Source of the DNA: Planctomycetota bacterium
Lineage (GTDB): Bacteria; Planctomycetota; Phycisphaerae; Phycisphaerales; SM1A02
Direction of reading: 5' to 3'
Assembly: GCA_026386795.1 (NCBI GenBank)
Contig: JAPLMU010000146.1
Span: 21,963-66,820 of the forward strand
DNA: 44,858 nt
Shown: positions 26,652 through 34,974 of the stretch, piece after piece
Layout: every line of letters begins with the position of its first letter
How positions within the stretch are numbered: the stretch's first letter is position 1
Translations under genes and position numbers: made by a program
The notes under the pieces: model-generated
Seen by the model: the letters and a program-made list of their open reading frames with translations, nothing else
Told to the model about the DNA's origin: nothing
Databases searched by the model: none

Positions 26652-28670
26652 TTAAAGCTTCAGTTGGAAGCCAAACTCAACAGTGCGATCAGAGGGCAAA
26701 TTGAACGCACTTGTCACATCAGCGGCATTGGCATGCAGGAAGATAAAGACGCCCTTGCGCCAACTGGCCATGCGCGCCGGTCCGCCAGGAACCAATTGCA
26801 TCTTGCGCGCAAAGTACGTGGTTTCTTCCGTGTCGAAGGGCAAACCGCGCTCACGCGCAAGGCGCAGAATCGCGGGAGCATCCGGCTGTTCCATGAATCC
26901 AACCTGCGCGGAGACACTCCAAAATCCGTCTGGCATCCAACGAACTACCACGCGCTCACGATCGGCTACATACGGTTGTTCACTCGGGGCGATGGAGAGA
27001 AGGATCACTTGCTCGTGCAGAACATGCGCGTGCTTCACGAAATTCACAAGGGCAAACGGCGCCTGCGTAGATGGCGTCATGAATACTGCAGTGCCAGGCA
27101 CGCGTGGCACTACATCCGACCAAAGCCGCGCAAGGAATTCGTGAATCGTCTCACCTTGTGCTGCAATCTGCCGACCGATCGCCAGTGTCCCTTGATTCCA
27201 AGTGACCATCACAATCGAGCCCGCGGCAGCGATGGCCAGTGCATACCAACCGCCATGGAACACCTTGAGCAGGTTCGAGGAAAGGAACGCCATATCGATC
27301 GCGAGGAAGGAGCCGACCACGAGCCATACCACCGGTCGTTTCCACTTCCACGTCTTGATTGCCACTTCGGCAAACAGAAGCGATGTGATTCCCATGACTG
27401 CCGTTACCGCAATGCCGTACGCATCGGCGAGCGCAGCGGAGGATCGGAACAAGAAGACCGTGGTCAGGCAGCCGATCATCATGGTCCAGTTCAGGAACGG
27501 AATGTAGATTTGGCCTTCAGTGAAACTGGACGTGTGGACCACCGCAAGGCGTGGCAAGTAGTTCAGTCGAATCGCCTGGCGTGCCATTGAGAAGACGCCG
27601 GAGATCATGGCTTGGCTAGCAACAATGGTTGCGAATGTCGCGAGAACAACCATCGGAATCACCCAGCCCGCTGGAACGAGTCCGTAGAAGGGCTTGTAGG
27701 AGCTCAGTGCTGAAGGATCGGGCGGATTCGCAATCGCCCACGCGCCTTGCCCGAAGTAATTCAGAATCAAGCACGGCCACACAATTGTGAACCAACCGAT
27801 TCGAATTGGACCGATTCCGAAGTGTCCAATGTCCGCATACAAAGCCTCTGCGCCCGTCACGACAAGAACGATCGAACCAAGCAGGAGGAATGTCCCTGTC
27901 GGATTCCCTGCGATTAACTGAATTGCGTAATACGGGCTCACGGCCGCGAGCACGCTTGGATCCGAGATGATCGCGCGTAGTCCAAGGATTCCCAACACGC
28001 CGAACCACAGCAGCATGACTGGCCCGAAGATACGACCGATATGACCCGTTCCAAAGCGTTGTACCGAGAAGAACAACACCAGCACCACTATGGTCAATGG
28101 TGCCACCCACCCTTGCAAACTTTCATCAAAGATGGAGAGACCTTCCATCGCAGAAAGTACTGAGATGGATGGCGTGATGACTCCATCGCCAAATAGCAAT
28201 GCGCTGCCCATAATGGCCATCGCACCGAAGAACGCAAGGCGGTAATCCGCGCGACGCTGAAGTCCGCGTGGCAGGAGCGAGAGCAACGCAAACAATCCAC
28301 CCTCGCCGCGATTGGTTGCGCGCATGATCAGCAACTGATACTTGGCAACGACCACAAGAAAGAGCGCCCAGAAAATCAAACTCAGAACGCCCATCACAAA
28401 GGCGCGGTCCGCGCTCCCGTGGTGAGCGATGGTTTCCTGAAATGCGTACAACGGGCTAGTGCCGATGTCTCCAAACACCACGCCGACTGCACCGACTGCC
28501 AAAGCAATGGCGCCGCCGTGGCTTTTGCTGGGGCGGCTGTGCGGCAACTGTGAATCACGGTCGGAGGCCGAAGGCGAAGCATCAACTTGGGTGCCATTCA
28601 CCACCGTCGGCACGATCGGTGCTGTCGGGGCGTCAAGTCCTGGGCGTGCGTTGGATGCGTCGTCTGGCAC
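26652..28670 (-). CDS. kup: KUP-family potassium transporter
   Basis: This 672-residue potassium/proton symporter has about twelve spans and a C-terminal cytoplasmic domain. Family motifs are visible: GVVFGDIGTSPLYAF at the first span, FWALFLVVVAKY, NRGEGGLFALLSL, FGDGVITPSISVLSA, TGAEALYADIGHFG and NYFGQGAW. The start is a GTG at 28670 with a strong GGAGG eight bases upstream. The N-terminal 45 residues are a Pro/Ser/Asp-rich extension before the first span. It lies between a lipoprotein gene and the ABC exporter on the same strand, so it may share their transcript. Confidence 0.95.
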   Translation of the reverse strand: MPDDASNARPGLDAPTAPIVPTVVNGTQVDASPSASDRDSQLPHSRPSKSHGGAIALAVGAVGVVFGDIGTSPLYAFQETIAHHGSADRAFVMGVLSLIFWALFLVVVAKYQLLIMRATNRGEGGLFALLSLLPRGLQRRADYRLAFFGAMAIMGSALLFGDGVITPSISVLSAMEGLSIFDESLQGWVAPLTIVVLVLFFSVQRFGTGHIGRIFGPVMLLWFGVLGILGLRAIISDPSVLAAVSPYYAIQLIAGNPTGTFLLLGSIVLVVTGAEALYADIGHFGIGPIRIGWFTIVWPCLILNYFGQGAWAIANPPDPSALSSYKPFYGLVPAGWVIPMVVLATFATIVASQAMISGVFSMARQAIRLNYLPRLAVVHTSSFTEGQIYIPFLNWTMMIGCLTTVFLFRSSAALADAYGIAVTAVMGITSLLFAEVAIKTWKWKRPVVWLVVGSFLAIDMAFLSSNLLKVFHGGWYALAIAAAGSIVMVTWNQGTLAIGRQIAAQGETIHEFLARLWSDVVPRVPGTAVFMTPSTQAPFALVNFVKHAHVLHEQVILLSIAPSEQPYVADRERVVVRWMPDGFWSVSAQVGFMEQPDAPAILRLARERGLPFDTEETTYFARKMQLVPGGPARMASWRKGVFIFLHANAADVTSAFNLPSDRTVEFGFQLKL

Positions 28671-28678
28671 TGGCGATG

Positions 28679-28683
28679 CCTCC
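28679..28683 (-). promoter_or_regulatory. Ribosome binding site deciding the GTG start of kup
   Basis: GGAGG on the minus strand lies eight bases before the GTG at 28670. This is the best spacing available and supports GTG rather than a downstream ATG. Confidence 0.75.
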
Positions 28684-28738
28684 GGGAGGGAGGCGGGGAG
28701 ACATTGTACTTCGATTGTCGATACGAAATTTCAAGGCA

Positions 28739-29992
28739 TTAGCGCGTATTTGCTGGTTTCACAGTAAACGGCGTCTTCACCTTGGCGGTGACGCCCGTTG
28801 CGACATCGGTTGCTTCGATTGCTAATCGATACTGACCTGCAGGCATCGGCTTTGGCAGGCGAACCATGCGGGTAATGAATAGTTCGTCGGTCGGCGCCGC
28901 TGCGGAATGAGTTGCATCGAGTGGACCTTCGCTCCATATCGAAGACCCAGCGAGGTTCTCAATGCGAAGCGAATACTGAGCATGTGCCGCAACGCGCCCG
29001 CCGATACCGGGAACGAACGGCCAATTGACCAACTCAACATAGACAAGGAACCGATCGCCGGCATGCAATGAGCCAGCATCAAGAGGTTCGATGTCGCCAA
29101 AGGCGCGAACCTTGGAAGCAATGACTGGATTCGCAAGCTTAAGAAGCGCAGGCACTGAAGCAGATGTTGGCACGGGTGTTGGTGCCGGTTCTGCAACTGG
29201 TGCCGGCGCAGGTGTTGGCTCCGGTGCGGGCGCAGGTGCCGGTTCTGCAACTGGTGCCGGCGCAGGTGTTGGCTCCGGCGCGGGCACAGGTGCCGGTTCT
29301 GGATCCGGCCCGCGCGCCGGGGTCGGAGCGGGTCGCTCGCGAACTCCGGCTCGATCGGTCACGGGAATGATCACCGTTCCAGTGAGCATTGCGGGCGCTA
29401 CCGGGGCGGGTCCCTTGTAGGAGACCCGCTTTGGCATCGTTGGTTCTGGCGGAAGTTCGACCGGCGCCGCTGGCATCGCTTCTGTAATCCGCGACTCAGG
29501 AATTTCTGCCACAGGAGCAACCTCTGCAGGCACGATCGCCGGTGCCACCACAACCACTGGCTCCGCCGTCACCGCTGTCGCTGCAACCGTAGCCACTGGC
29601 TCCGCCGTCGCAACTGCCGCTGCCGGTTCCGGCAACAGTGGGGGCGGAGCAGTGTCGATAGCGCGCATCGTGTCCGTCGGCATCGCCTCTGCCGAATTCA
29701 CTTCCGGCACTGCGGCAACCTGCGCCGGACTCGCTGGTGGCAATGTCATCTCAAACATCGGCATCGCGGACGGTCGAACGCTCGAACTCGTCGTGTGAGC
29801 AGCAACGTGTGAGTCAATTTGCCGCCGCACATCTGCCTGCGGCAATGGATCAACGGTGTCATGAATCACCACAGGGGATGCGCGTACTGGAGTGATCGGC
29901 GGAGGCGCAGTGCGCTGACCCGAAGAACACGCCGTTACTGCGGCAAGAACCGGAAGCGTGGCGCAATGGAACAGCGTGCTTGTGTATTTCAT
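28739..29992 (-). CDS. Proline/alanine-rich lipoprotein with C-terminal beta domain
   Basis: The product is 417 residues. The signal peptide ends in a lipobox-like VTAC (about Cys22), predicting lipid anchoring. Residues 25-270 are low complexity, rich in Pro, Ala, Glu and Val, and include a tandem 18-residue repeat from a 54-base DNA repeat. Such regions often span the periplasm or cell wall. The last 130 residues (VRAFGDIEPLDAGSLHAGDR through AIEATDVATGVTAKVKTPF) form a compact beta-rich domain with no recognised family. Its start overlaps the holA stop by four bases (ATGA), so it is translated with holA. The function is unknown. Confidence 0.75.
   Translation of the reverse strand: MKYTSTLFHCATLPVLAAVTACSSGQRTAPPPITPVRASPVVIHDTVDPLPQADVRRQIDSHVAAHTTSSSVRPSAMPMFEMTLPPASPAQVAAVPEVNSAEAMPTDTMRAIDTAPPPLLPEPAAAVATAEPVATVAATAVTAEPVVVVAPAIVPAEVAPVAEIPESRITEAMPAAPVELPPEPTMPKRVSYKGPAPVAPAMLTGTVIIPVTDRAGVRERPAPTPARGPDPEPAPVPAPEPTPAPAPVAEPAPAPAPEPTPAPAPVAEPAPTPVPTSASVPALLKLANPVIASKVRAFGDIEPLDAGSLHAGDRFLVYVELVNWPFVPGIGGRVAAHAQYSLRIENLAGSSIWSEGPLDATHSAAAPTDELFITRMVRLPKPMPAGQYRLAIEATDVATGVTAKVKTPFTVKPANTR
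29181..29301. repeat. 54-bp tandem repeat (two full copies and a partial third)
   Basis: The unit begins GGTGCCGGTTCTGCAACT and runs 29181-29234, then 29235-29288, with about 13 bases of a third copy. It encodes an 18-residue Pro/Ala/Glu unit of the lipoprotein linker. The two copies differ at very few positions, suggesting recent expansion. Confidence 0.9.
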
Positions 29993-31017
29993 CGAATGCG
30001 TTCTCCGATGGTAACCAATAGCGCCTCATAGGTTCGGGTGCTATCCGAACTGAGCCCCGACTTCGTCCGCATATCGGTGCGCACGCACTCAGACAGCAGC
30101 GCGGCAGCGGCGTCAGTGCCAAGCGCTCGCGCGGCGCGACACACCAACGCCTGCGCATCTCCCCAAAGTTTCAGCTGTTTAGCAACTGCAAATTCGTTCT
30201 GCCCCTCGTCCAGAAGCCGCGCCGCATCGTGCGCCTTACGAAGGAGATCGATGATGGTCCAGCCAATCATCACATCTGGAACGCCAGAAATACGCACTAG
30301 TTCGTTCAGCTTCACAAGCGCGGCGCGCGGCCCTTCCCGAATCAGGACCGATTGCAACCCAAATGATTGCTCCTCCCGCGAGAGACCAACAAATTCGGCG
30401 ACCAGCGCACGTGAGATTGGTTTGCCCTCGCCAGCCGCGGCCGCCAATTTGGCGAGCTCCGTATCGATACGCGCGAGGTCCGGCCCAATCTTTTCAACCA
30501 GTAATTCCGCAGAGCCAGCCGCCAACTGTGCGCCGTGACGCTTCTCCGCTCGCGCACCGCACCAGCGGATTGCTTCTTGATCGGTCGGAGGTTCGCACTT
30601 GATCACCGCACCTCCGCCCGCCTCAACAAGCTTGTCGAATTTCCCGGGATTCCACCGCGCACCCGCACGCATAAGGAGCGTGCTCTCTTGCTGCGGATTC
30701 TCCGCGTAGCGCTCCATGGCACGGCGGCGATCTTCGGCACCGATGAATGACTCAGCATTGTCAATCACAATAAGCTTGTGCTGCGAGAGCAATCCATAGG
30801 AGCGCAGTTCGTCCATCACCTGCGCTAAGGTTGCTGATGCGCCATCAAACTCAAATCGATCGACGGACCCGAATTTCTCTGTCAGCGCTGCATGGAGTTG
30901 CCGCGAGCGCTCGACACGGGTGAAGGAATCCTTACCCGTAAGCACCACGATCCGCATCGACGCGTCGGGGGACATGCGGGTTGCCTTCGATCCAGAAGCT
31001 GCTGAAGCACGTGCCAT
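29989..31017 (-). CDS. holA: DNA polymerase III delta subunit
   Basis: This 342-residue protein matches the delta clamp-loader subunit, which opens the beta clamp during replication. Typical features are the N-terminal VVLTGKDSFTRVERSRQLH, DELRSYGLLSQHKLIVIDNAE, YAENPQQESTLLMRAGARWNP, and the C-terminal collar helices (EEQSFGLQSVLIREGPRAALVKL, LKLWGDAQALVCRAA). As is usual for delta, no Walker motif is present. The ATG at 31017 is chosen; MRIVVLTGK at 30957 is an alternative that starts directly at the fold. It diverges from astB with 42 bases between starts, and its stop overlaps the lipoprotein start. Confidence 0.85.
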   Translation of the reverse strand: MARASAASGSKATRMSPDASMRIVVLTGKDSFTRVERSRQLHAALTEKFGSVDRFEFDGASATLAQVMDELRSYGLLSQHKLIVIDNAESFIGAEDRRRAMERYAENPQQESTLLMRAGARWNPGKFDKLVEAGGGAVIKCEPPTDQEAIRWCGARAEKRHGAQLAAGSAELLVEKIGPDLARIDTELAKLAAAAGEGKPISRALVAEFVGLSREEQSFGLQSVLIREGPRAALVKLNELVRISGVPDVMIGWTIIDLLRKAHDAARLLDEGQNEFAVAKQLKLWGDAQALVCRAARALGTDAAAALLSECVRTDMRTKSGLSSDSTRTYEALLVTIGERIR

Positions 31018-31059
31018 CGGGACGCGGATTGTAAGACGCCCGCGGGGTACGCTCCGACC

Positions 31060-32421
31060 GTGCCGGAAACGAACTTTGACGGAATCGTCGGCCCCACCCA
31101 CAACTATGCCGGGCTATCACCCGGAAATGTGGCAAGCACCTCGAATCAAGGTGCCATTGCCCGACCACGTGACGCGGCGCTGCAAGGCCTTGCCAAAGCT
31201 GCCGCACTCGCGCGCCTCGGGCTTGTACAAGGATGGATTCCACCACAAGAGCGACCGCACATTCCAACTTTGAATGCCCTTGGGTTCACTGGTTCGGAAG
31301 AAGTCGTCATTGCAGCAGCCGCACGCGAAGCGCCGCATCTCTTGGCCCGTGCATCAAGTGCCAGTGCAATGTGGACCGCCAACGCCGCCACAGTGACGCC
31401 TTCGAAAGATTCTGGTGATGGCCGTGTCCACATGACTGTCGCCAATTTGCGAACCATGCCGCATCGCGCTATCGAAGCGCCGCAGACTGCTCGCACATTG
31501 CGCGCGATCTTTCATGATGCGGAGCGATTTGTAATTCGTGATGCGCTTGCGAACTCAGATGCGTCTGGAGCACCATCACCGTGGGGCGATGAAGGCGCAG
31601 CCAATCACACGCGATTCACGGCGAGTAGCAACAACGGGGGCGAAATTCCCGGCGTTCATCTCTTTGTGTTCGGCGCACAAGCGAGCGGTGCCGGTCGGCG
31701 CCCTTCGCGCTACCCCGCGCGCCAGACGCTTGAAGCTGGTCAGGCAATCGCGGCACTGCACAGAATTCCCAACGAGCGATGTATCCACGCCCAACAGCAT
31801 CCGGCGGCTATTGACCACGGCGTATTCCATAACGATGTGATCTCTGTTGGAAACGGGTCTTTCTATCTCGTGCATGAACTTGCACTCCTTCATCAAGACC
31901 GAGTCCTTGATGATCTTGCAGCAATGGTTGGCCCAAATTTCCAAGCGCTCGTTGTGCCGGAATCTGAAGTGAGTGTCGCGGATGCGGTGCGCACTTATCT
32001 ATTCAACTCGCAATTGATCACTTTGCCCGACGACACGATGGCACTCATCCTTCCTGTGGAGAGTGAGGGTCATCCGGGCATTGCGCGGCTTGTGCAACAC
32101 ATGGTCAGTAGCGACGCATGCCCAGTGAAGTCGGTGATTTATCTGAATGTCCGTGAAAGTATGCGCAACGGTGGCGGGCCCGCGTGCTTGCGGCTACGGG
32201 TTCCACTGACGCCGGAAGAGGTATCGGCGGTCGCTCCAGGATGCCTGTGGACGCCAGCGGGTCACGCAGCCCTTGAGTCATGGGTGCGGCGCCATTATCG
32301 CGAGGAACTCTCCCCAAAGGACCTTGCCGACCCGCAACTCCTTCGCGAGTCCCGTTCTGCGCTCGACGAGTTGACTGGACTACTTGGCGTTGGCTCGATC
32401 TACGACTTCCAACACTCGTAA
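31060..32421 (+). CDS. astB: N-succinylarginine dihydrolase
   Basis: This 453-residue enzyme hydrolyses N2-succinylarginine to succinylornithine, ammonia and CO2, step two of the arginine succinyltransferase pathway. It matches from end to end: NFDGIVGPTHNYAGLSPGN, MWTANAATVTPS, NLRTMPHRAIE, EGAANHTRF with one catalytic His, DHGVFHNDVISVGN with the second, and NGGGPACLRLRVPL with the nucleophilic Cys. The start is a GTG at 31060. No other ast gene is in the window, so either the pathway is scattered or the enzyme works alone. It is followed by a TPR gene 18 bases on. Confidence 0.95.
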   Translation: MPETNFDGIVGPTHNYAGLSPGNVASTSNQGAIARPRDAALQGLAKAAALARLGLVQGWIPPQERPHIPTLNALGFTGSEEVVIAAAAREAPHLLARASSASAMWTANAATVTPSKDSGDGRVHMTVANLRTMPHRAIEAPQTARTLRAIFHDAERFVIRDALANSDASGAPSPWGDEGAANHTRFTASSNNGGEIPGVHLFVFGAQASGAGRRPSRYPARQTLEAGQAIAALHRIPNERCIHAQQHPAAIDHGVFHNDVISVGNGSFYLVHELALLHQDRVLDDLAAMVGPNFQALVVPESEVSVADAVRTYLFNSQLITLPDDTMALILPVESEGHPGIARLVQHMVSSDACPVKSVIYLNVRESMRNGGGPACLRLRVPLTPEEVSAVAPGCLWTPAGHAALESWVRRHYREELSPKDLADPQLLRESRSALDELTGLLGVGSIYDFQHS

Positions 32422-32439
32422 GAGACGCCCGGCGCGCGC

Positions 32440-33828
32440 GTGGCATTGCCAAGTACGATAAATCGCGTGGATCGAACCAAGCGCATCGTCCTCATCTTGG
32501 CCGCCGTGATTGCTGTGGGCATTGCGGTCAGCGTGATCATCCGACAGCGCACCCCGCCCGCGCCAATTCCTGTTGCGCCCGCACCTACACCCGCGCCCGC
32601 GCCTACACCCGCGCCCGCGCCTCCACCGAAACTTGTTGAAGCGGGCTCGGAAGATGTACATGGTCCGCCCACTGCGCTTCGCGACTGGATTGCGCCAGAA
32701 GAAATCGCCGCAAAAGAAGCAGCTCGCCTCGCGGAAGAATTGCGAACGAAATCGCGCGACGCATTTGCGCGGGGCATCGCGGCGCAGAAATCTGGCGATC
32801 AAGTAGCAGCCATTGCCGCATACCGCGAGGCACTCACCATTGATGCTGGAATGGCCGGCGCATGGACAAATCTTGCACTGGCGCTTGATGCCACTGGGAA
32901 CACCAAAGACGCACTCGAGGCCGCGCGCAAGGCCGTTGCGCTACCTGCCATGAAGGACGCGAAGCGCCGCGCCCACGCAATGCACACGGTTGGCCACCTT
33001 GCACTCAAGACTGGCGCGCGCGACGAAGCCGTTGCAGCGTTTGAAGAAGCACTGCGCGCGGATGCCCGGCAAGCTGCGGCGGCGCTCGCCCTTGCCAACA
33101 TTTGGAACAACGAAGGAAAGCCCGAAAGAGCCCTCGCAGCACTCCTGGTTGCCAAAGAAGCAGGCGCAGAAAGCGCTGCGATCTACACCGCGCTCGCCAT
33201 TCACTGGTGGAATGCTGGTGACATTGCAAAGGCCACAAGCAACTCAGAAGACGCGCTCCGCATCGATGCCAATGAAGTTGAGGCGAAAGCAGTTCTTGGC
33301 TGGTGCTGCCTAGCACAGAAACATTGGGGGGATGCCGCGCAACGACTGGACGAAGTTGCTCGCGCGCGGCCGGACGACCCTGACGTACATGCCGCACTCG
33401 GATACGCCTACGACAAACTTGGACGGCACCAAGAAGCTGTTGCCGCCTTTGATCGCGCCGTTGCCATTGCGCCGGCGCATCCATCCGCACATGCGCAACG
33501 TGGCGCAGCACTCGAAGCAACTGGCGATGTTGAACGCGCGCGCCTTGCCTACGAAATTGCTGCAAAGAGCGGCTCACCAGAAAGTGTGGCTGCGTCACAA
33601 ATGAAACTTGCGGTAGTGGCATACAAAGACAAGCGTTGGGCTGACGCACGAACACTGGCCGAGGCAGCCATCGCTGCTGACCCCAAGTCCGTTCAAGCGC
33701 GCTACGTGCTTGGTTTAGCGTGCTTCGCGCTTGGCGACCGCAAGTGCACGGGGGAGCAGGAATATCAACTGACCCTGCTCGATGCGGAACGCGCGGCAGA
33801 TCTACGCAAGCTCATATCCGAGGAATGA
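32440..33828 (+). CDS. Membrane-anchored TPR-repeat protein
   Basis: This 462-residue protein has one N-terminal span (RIVLILAAVIAVGIAVSVII), a Pro/Ala linker from an 18-bp tandem DNA repeat, then about nine tetratricopeptide repeats from residue 105 onward. Examples are AWTNLALALDATGNTKDALEAA, DVHAALGYAYDKLGRHQEAV and ARYVLGLACFALGDRK. TPRs mediate protein contacts, and the domain probably faces the periplasm. Start codons are ambiguous: GTG at 32440 or GTG at 32467; both keep the anchor. It ends 4 bases before the FHA-kinase start, whose ribosome binding site (GAGGAA) lies in its last codons, so the two genes are translationally linked. Confidence 0.85.
   Translation: MALPSTINRVDRTKRIVLILAAVIAVGIAVSVIIRQRTPPAPIPVAPAPTPAPAPTPAPAPPPKLVEAGSEDVHGPPTALRDWIAPEEIAAKEAARLAEELRTKSRDAFARGIAAQKSGDQVAAIAAYREALTIDAGMAGAWTNLALALDATGNTKDALEAARKAVALPAMKDAKRRAHAMHTVGHLALKTGARDEAVAAFEEALRADARQAAAALALANIWNNEGKPERALAALLVAKEAGAESAAIYTALAIHWWNAGDIAKATSNSEDALRIDANEVEAKAVLGWCCLAQKHWGDAAQRLDEVARARPDDPDVHAALGYAYDKLGRHQEAVAAFDRAVAIAPAHPSAHAQRGAALEATGDVERARLAYEIAAKSGSPESVAASQMKLAVVAYKDKRWADARTLAEAAIAADPKSVQARYVLGLACFALGDRKCTGEQEYQLTLLDAERAADLRKLISEE
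32584..32619. repeat. 18-bp tandem duplication in the TPR gene linker
   Basis: CCTACACCCGCGCCCGCG occurs twice in succession and encodes a doubled Pro-Thr-Pro-Ala-Pro-Ala segment between the membrane anchor and the TPR domain. Confidence 0.9.
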
Positions 33829-33832
33829 CTCG

Positions 33833-34918
33833 ATGATTGTGCTGCATGTGATCGCCGGACCAGACATCGGTAAGCAACATGTGCTTCCGGATACCGAGCC
33901 ACAACTCATTGGACGCAGCACGGAGGCGTTGGGATCGATTGATCCGACCGTCAGCCGGCGCCACGCGGAGTTGACGCCATCTGCTGGCCATTGGCACATA
34001 CGTGATTTGCGGAGTACGCAGGGAACATGGGTGAATGGTCAACGCATCGAAGCCCGCGTGCAATTGCGCGCAGGAGATGTCATTCGCTGCGGTGACACGC
34101 AGATGCGTGTTCAAACAATGGAACCCGGCGCAGTGACGCCACTGGTAGCCGAAACAGATCCTGCTCGATTGCAGGCGATTGGCGAAACTGTTGCCACCAT
34201 CAGCCACAGCGTGAAGAACATCCTGCAAGGTCTCCGCGGTGGTGCAGATGCGGTAGAGCTTGCGCTACGCCGTGGCGATGTAGAGATGGCGCGCGAAGGT
34301 TGGCCGATCGTTGCTCGCAATCTTGATCGCATTTCTTGGCTCGTCATGAACATGCTTGCTTACGCGAAGGATCGCCCGCTGGAGATTGAAGAGACCGACA
34401 TCGGAGCGGTAGTCCTTGAAGCGTGCGAGCTGATGAAATCAACTGCTGAGCGCCGCGGTGTTCTATTGACAACACAGGTCGATGAGTCAATGCCGCCCGC
34501 GCCCATCGATGCGAATGCTGTCCATCAGGTACTTCTCAACTTGCTTGCAAACGCAGTAGAAGCTGCGCCAGATCGGAGCGGTCGCGTGACTGTGCGATGC
34601 TCACTTGATGGCGCGCGTGGTGTGTTCCGTATTGATGTCAATGACAATGGCGCAGGAGTGCCGGCCGAACATCAGCCCCGCTTGTTTGAGGCATTTGCAA
34701 GCACAAAGGGTCAGCGCGGCACAGGGCTCGGACTTGCGGTGGCACGCGCACTTGTTGAGCGGCACGACGGAACGCTTGCCTATGCAGCGATTGCGCCGCA
34801 TGGAACACAGATGCGCGCAGAATTCCCAGCGGACCGCGGTGATCCAGACTCCGACCGCACCCGCGGACCAGTGCCCGGGAGCCCATCAGACACCGCATGG
34901 GACGCAGCAATCCAGTGA
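33833..34918 (+). CDS. Soluble FHA-domain sensor histidine kinase
   Basis: The product is 361 residues from the ATG at 33833. Residues 1-95 are an FHA domain (QLIGRSTEA, SRRHAELT, STQGTWVNGQ), which binds phosphothreonine peptides. A HisKA-like helix follows with the phospho-acceptor region ATISHSVKNILQGL (His125). The ATPase domain has an N box (NLLANAVEAAP), a G1 box (NDNGAGVP) and a G2 box (GTGLGLAVA). No membrane span or receiver is present, so the input is probably a phosphorylated protein. No response regulator is adjacent. It is coupled to the TPR gene upstream. The C-terminal 35 residues are disordered-looking. Confidence 0.9.
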   Translation: MIVLHVIAGPDIGKQHVLPDTEPQLIGRSTEALGSIDPTVSRRHAELTPSAGHWHIRDLRSTQGTWVNGQRIEARVQLRAGDVIRCGDTQMRVQTMEPGAVTPLVAETDPARLQAIGETVATISHSVKNILQGLRGGADAVELALRRGDVEMAREGWPIVARNLDRISWLVMNMLAYAKDRPLEIEETDIGAVVLEACELMKSTAERRGVLLTTQVDESMPPAPIDANAVHQVLLNLLANAVEAAPDRSGRVTVRCSLDGARGVFRIDVNDNGAGVPAEHQPRLFEAFASTKGQRGTGLGLAVARALVERHDGTLAYAAIAPHGTQMRAEFPADRGDPDSDRTRGPVPGSPSDTAWDAAIQ

Positions 34919-34974
34919 GCTGCCCGTTACCTCATGGTGATTGAGTGACTCCTCGACTCTGACAACTACTGAAC

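Noticed and set aside
34919-34974. Terminator between the FHA kinase and the DUF1275-STAS gene
   Set aside because: Only short imperfect inverted repeats (GAGT/ACTC) without a T run are visible.
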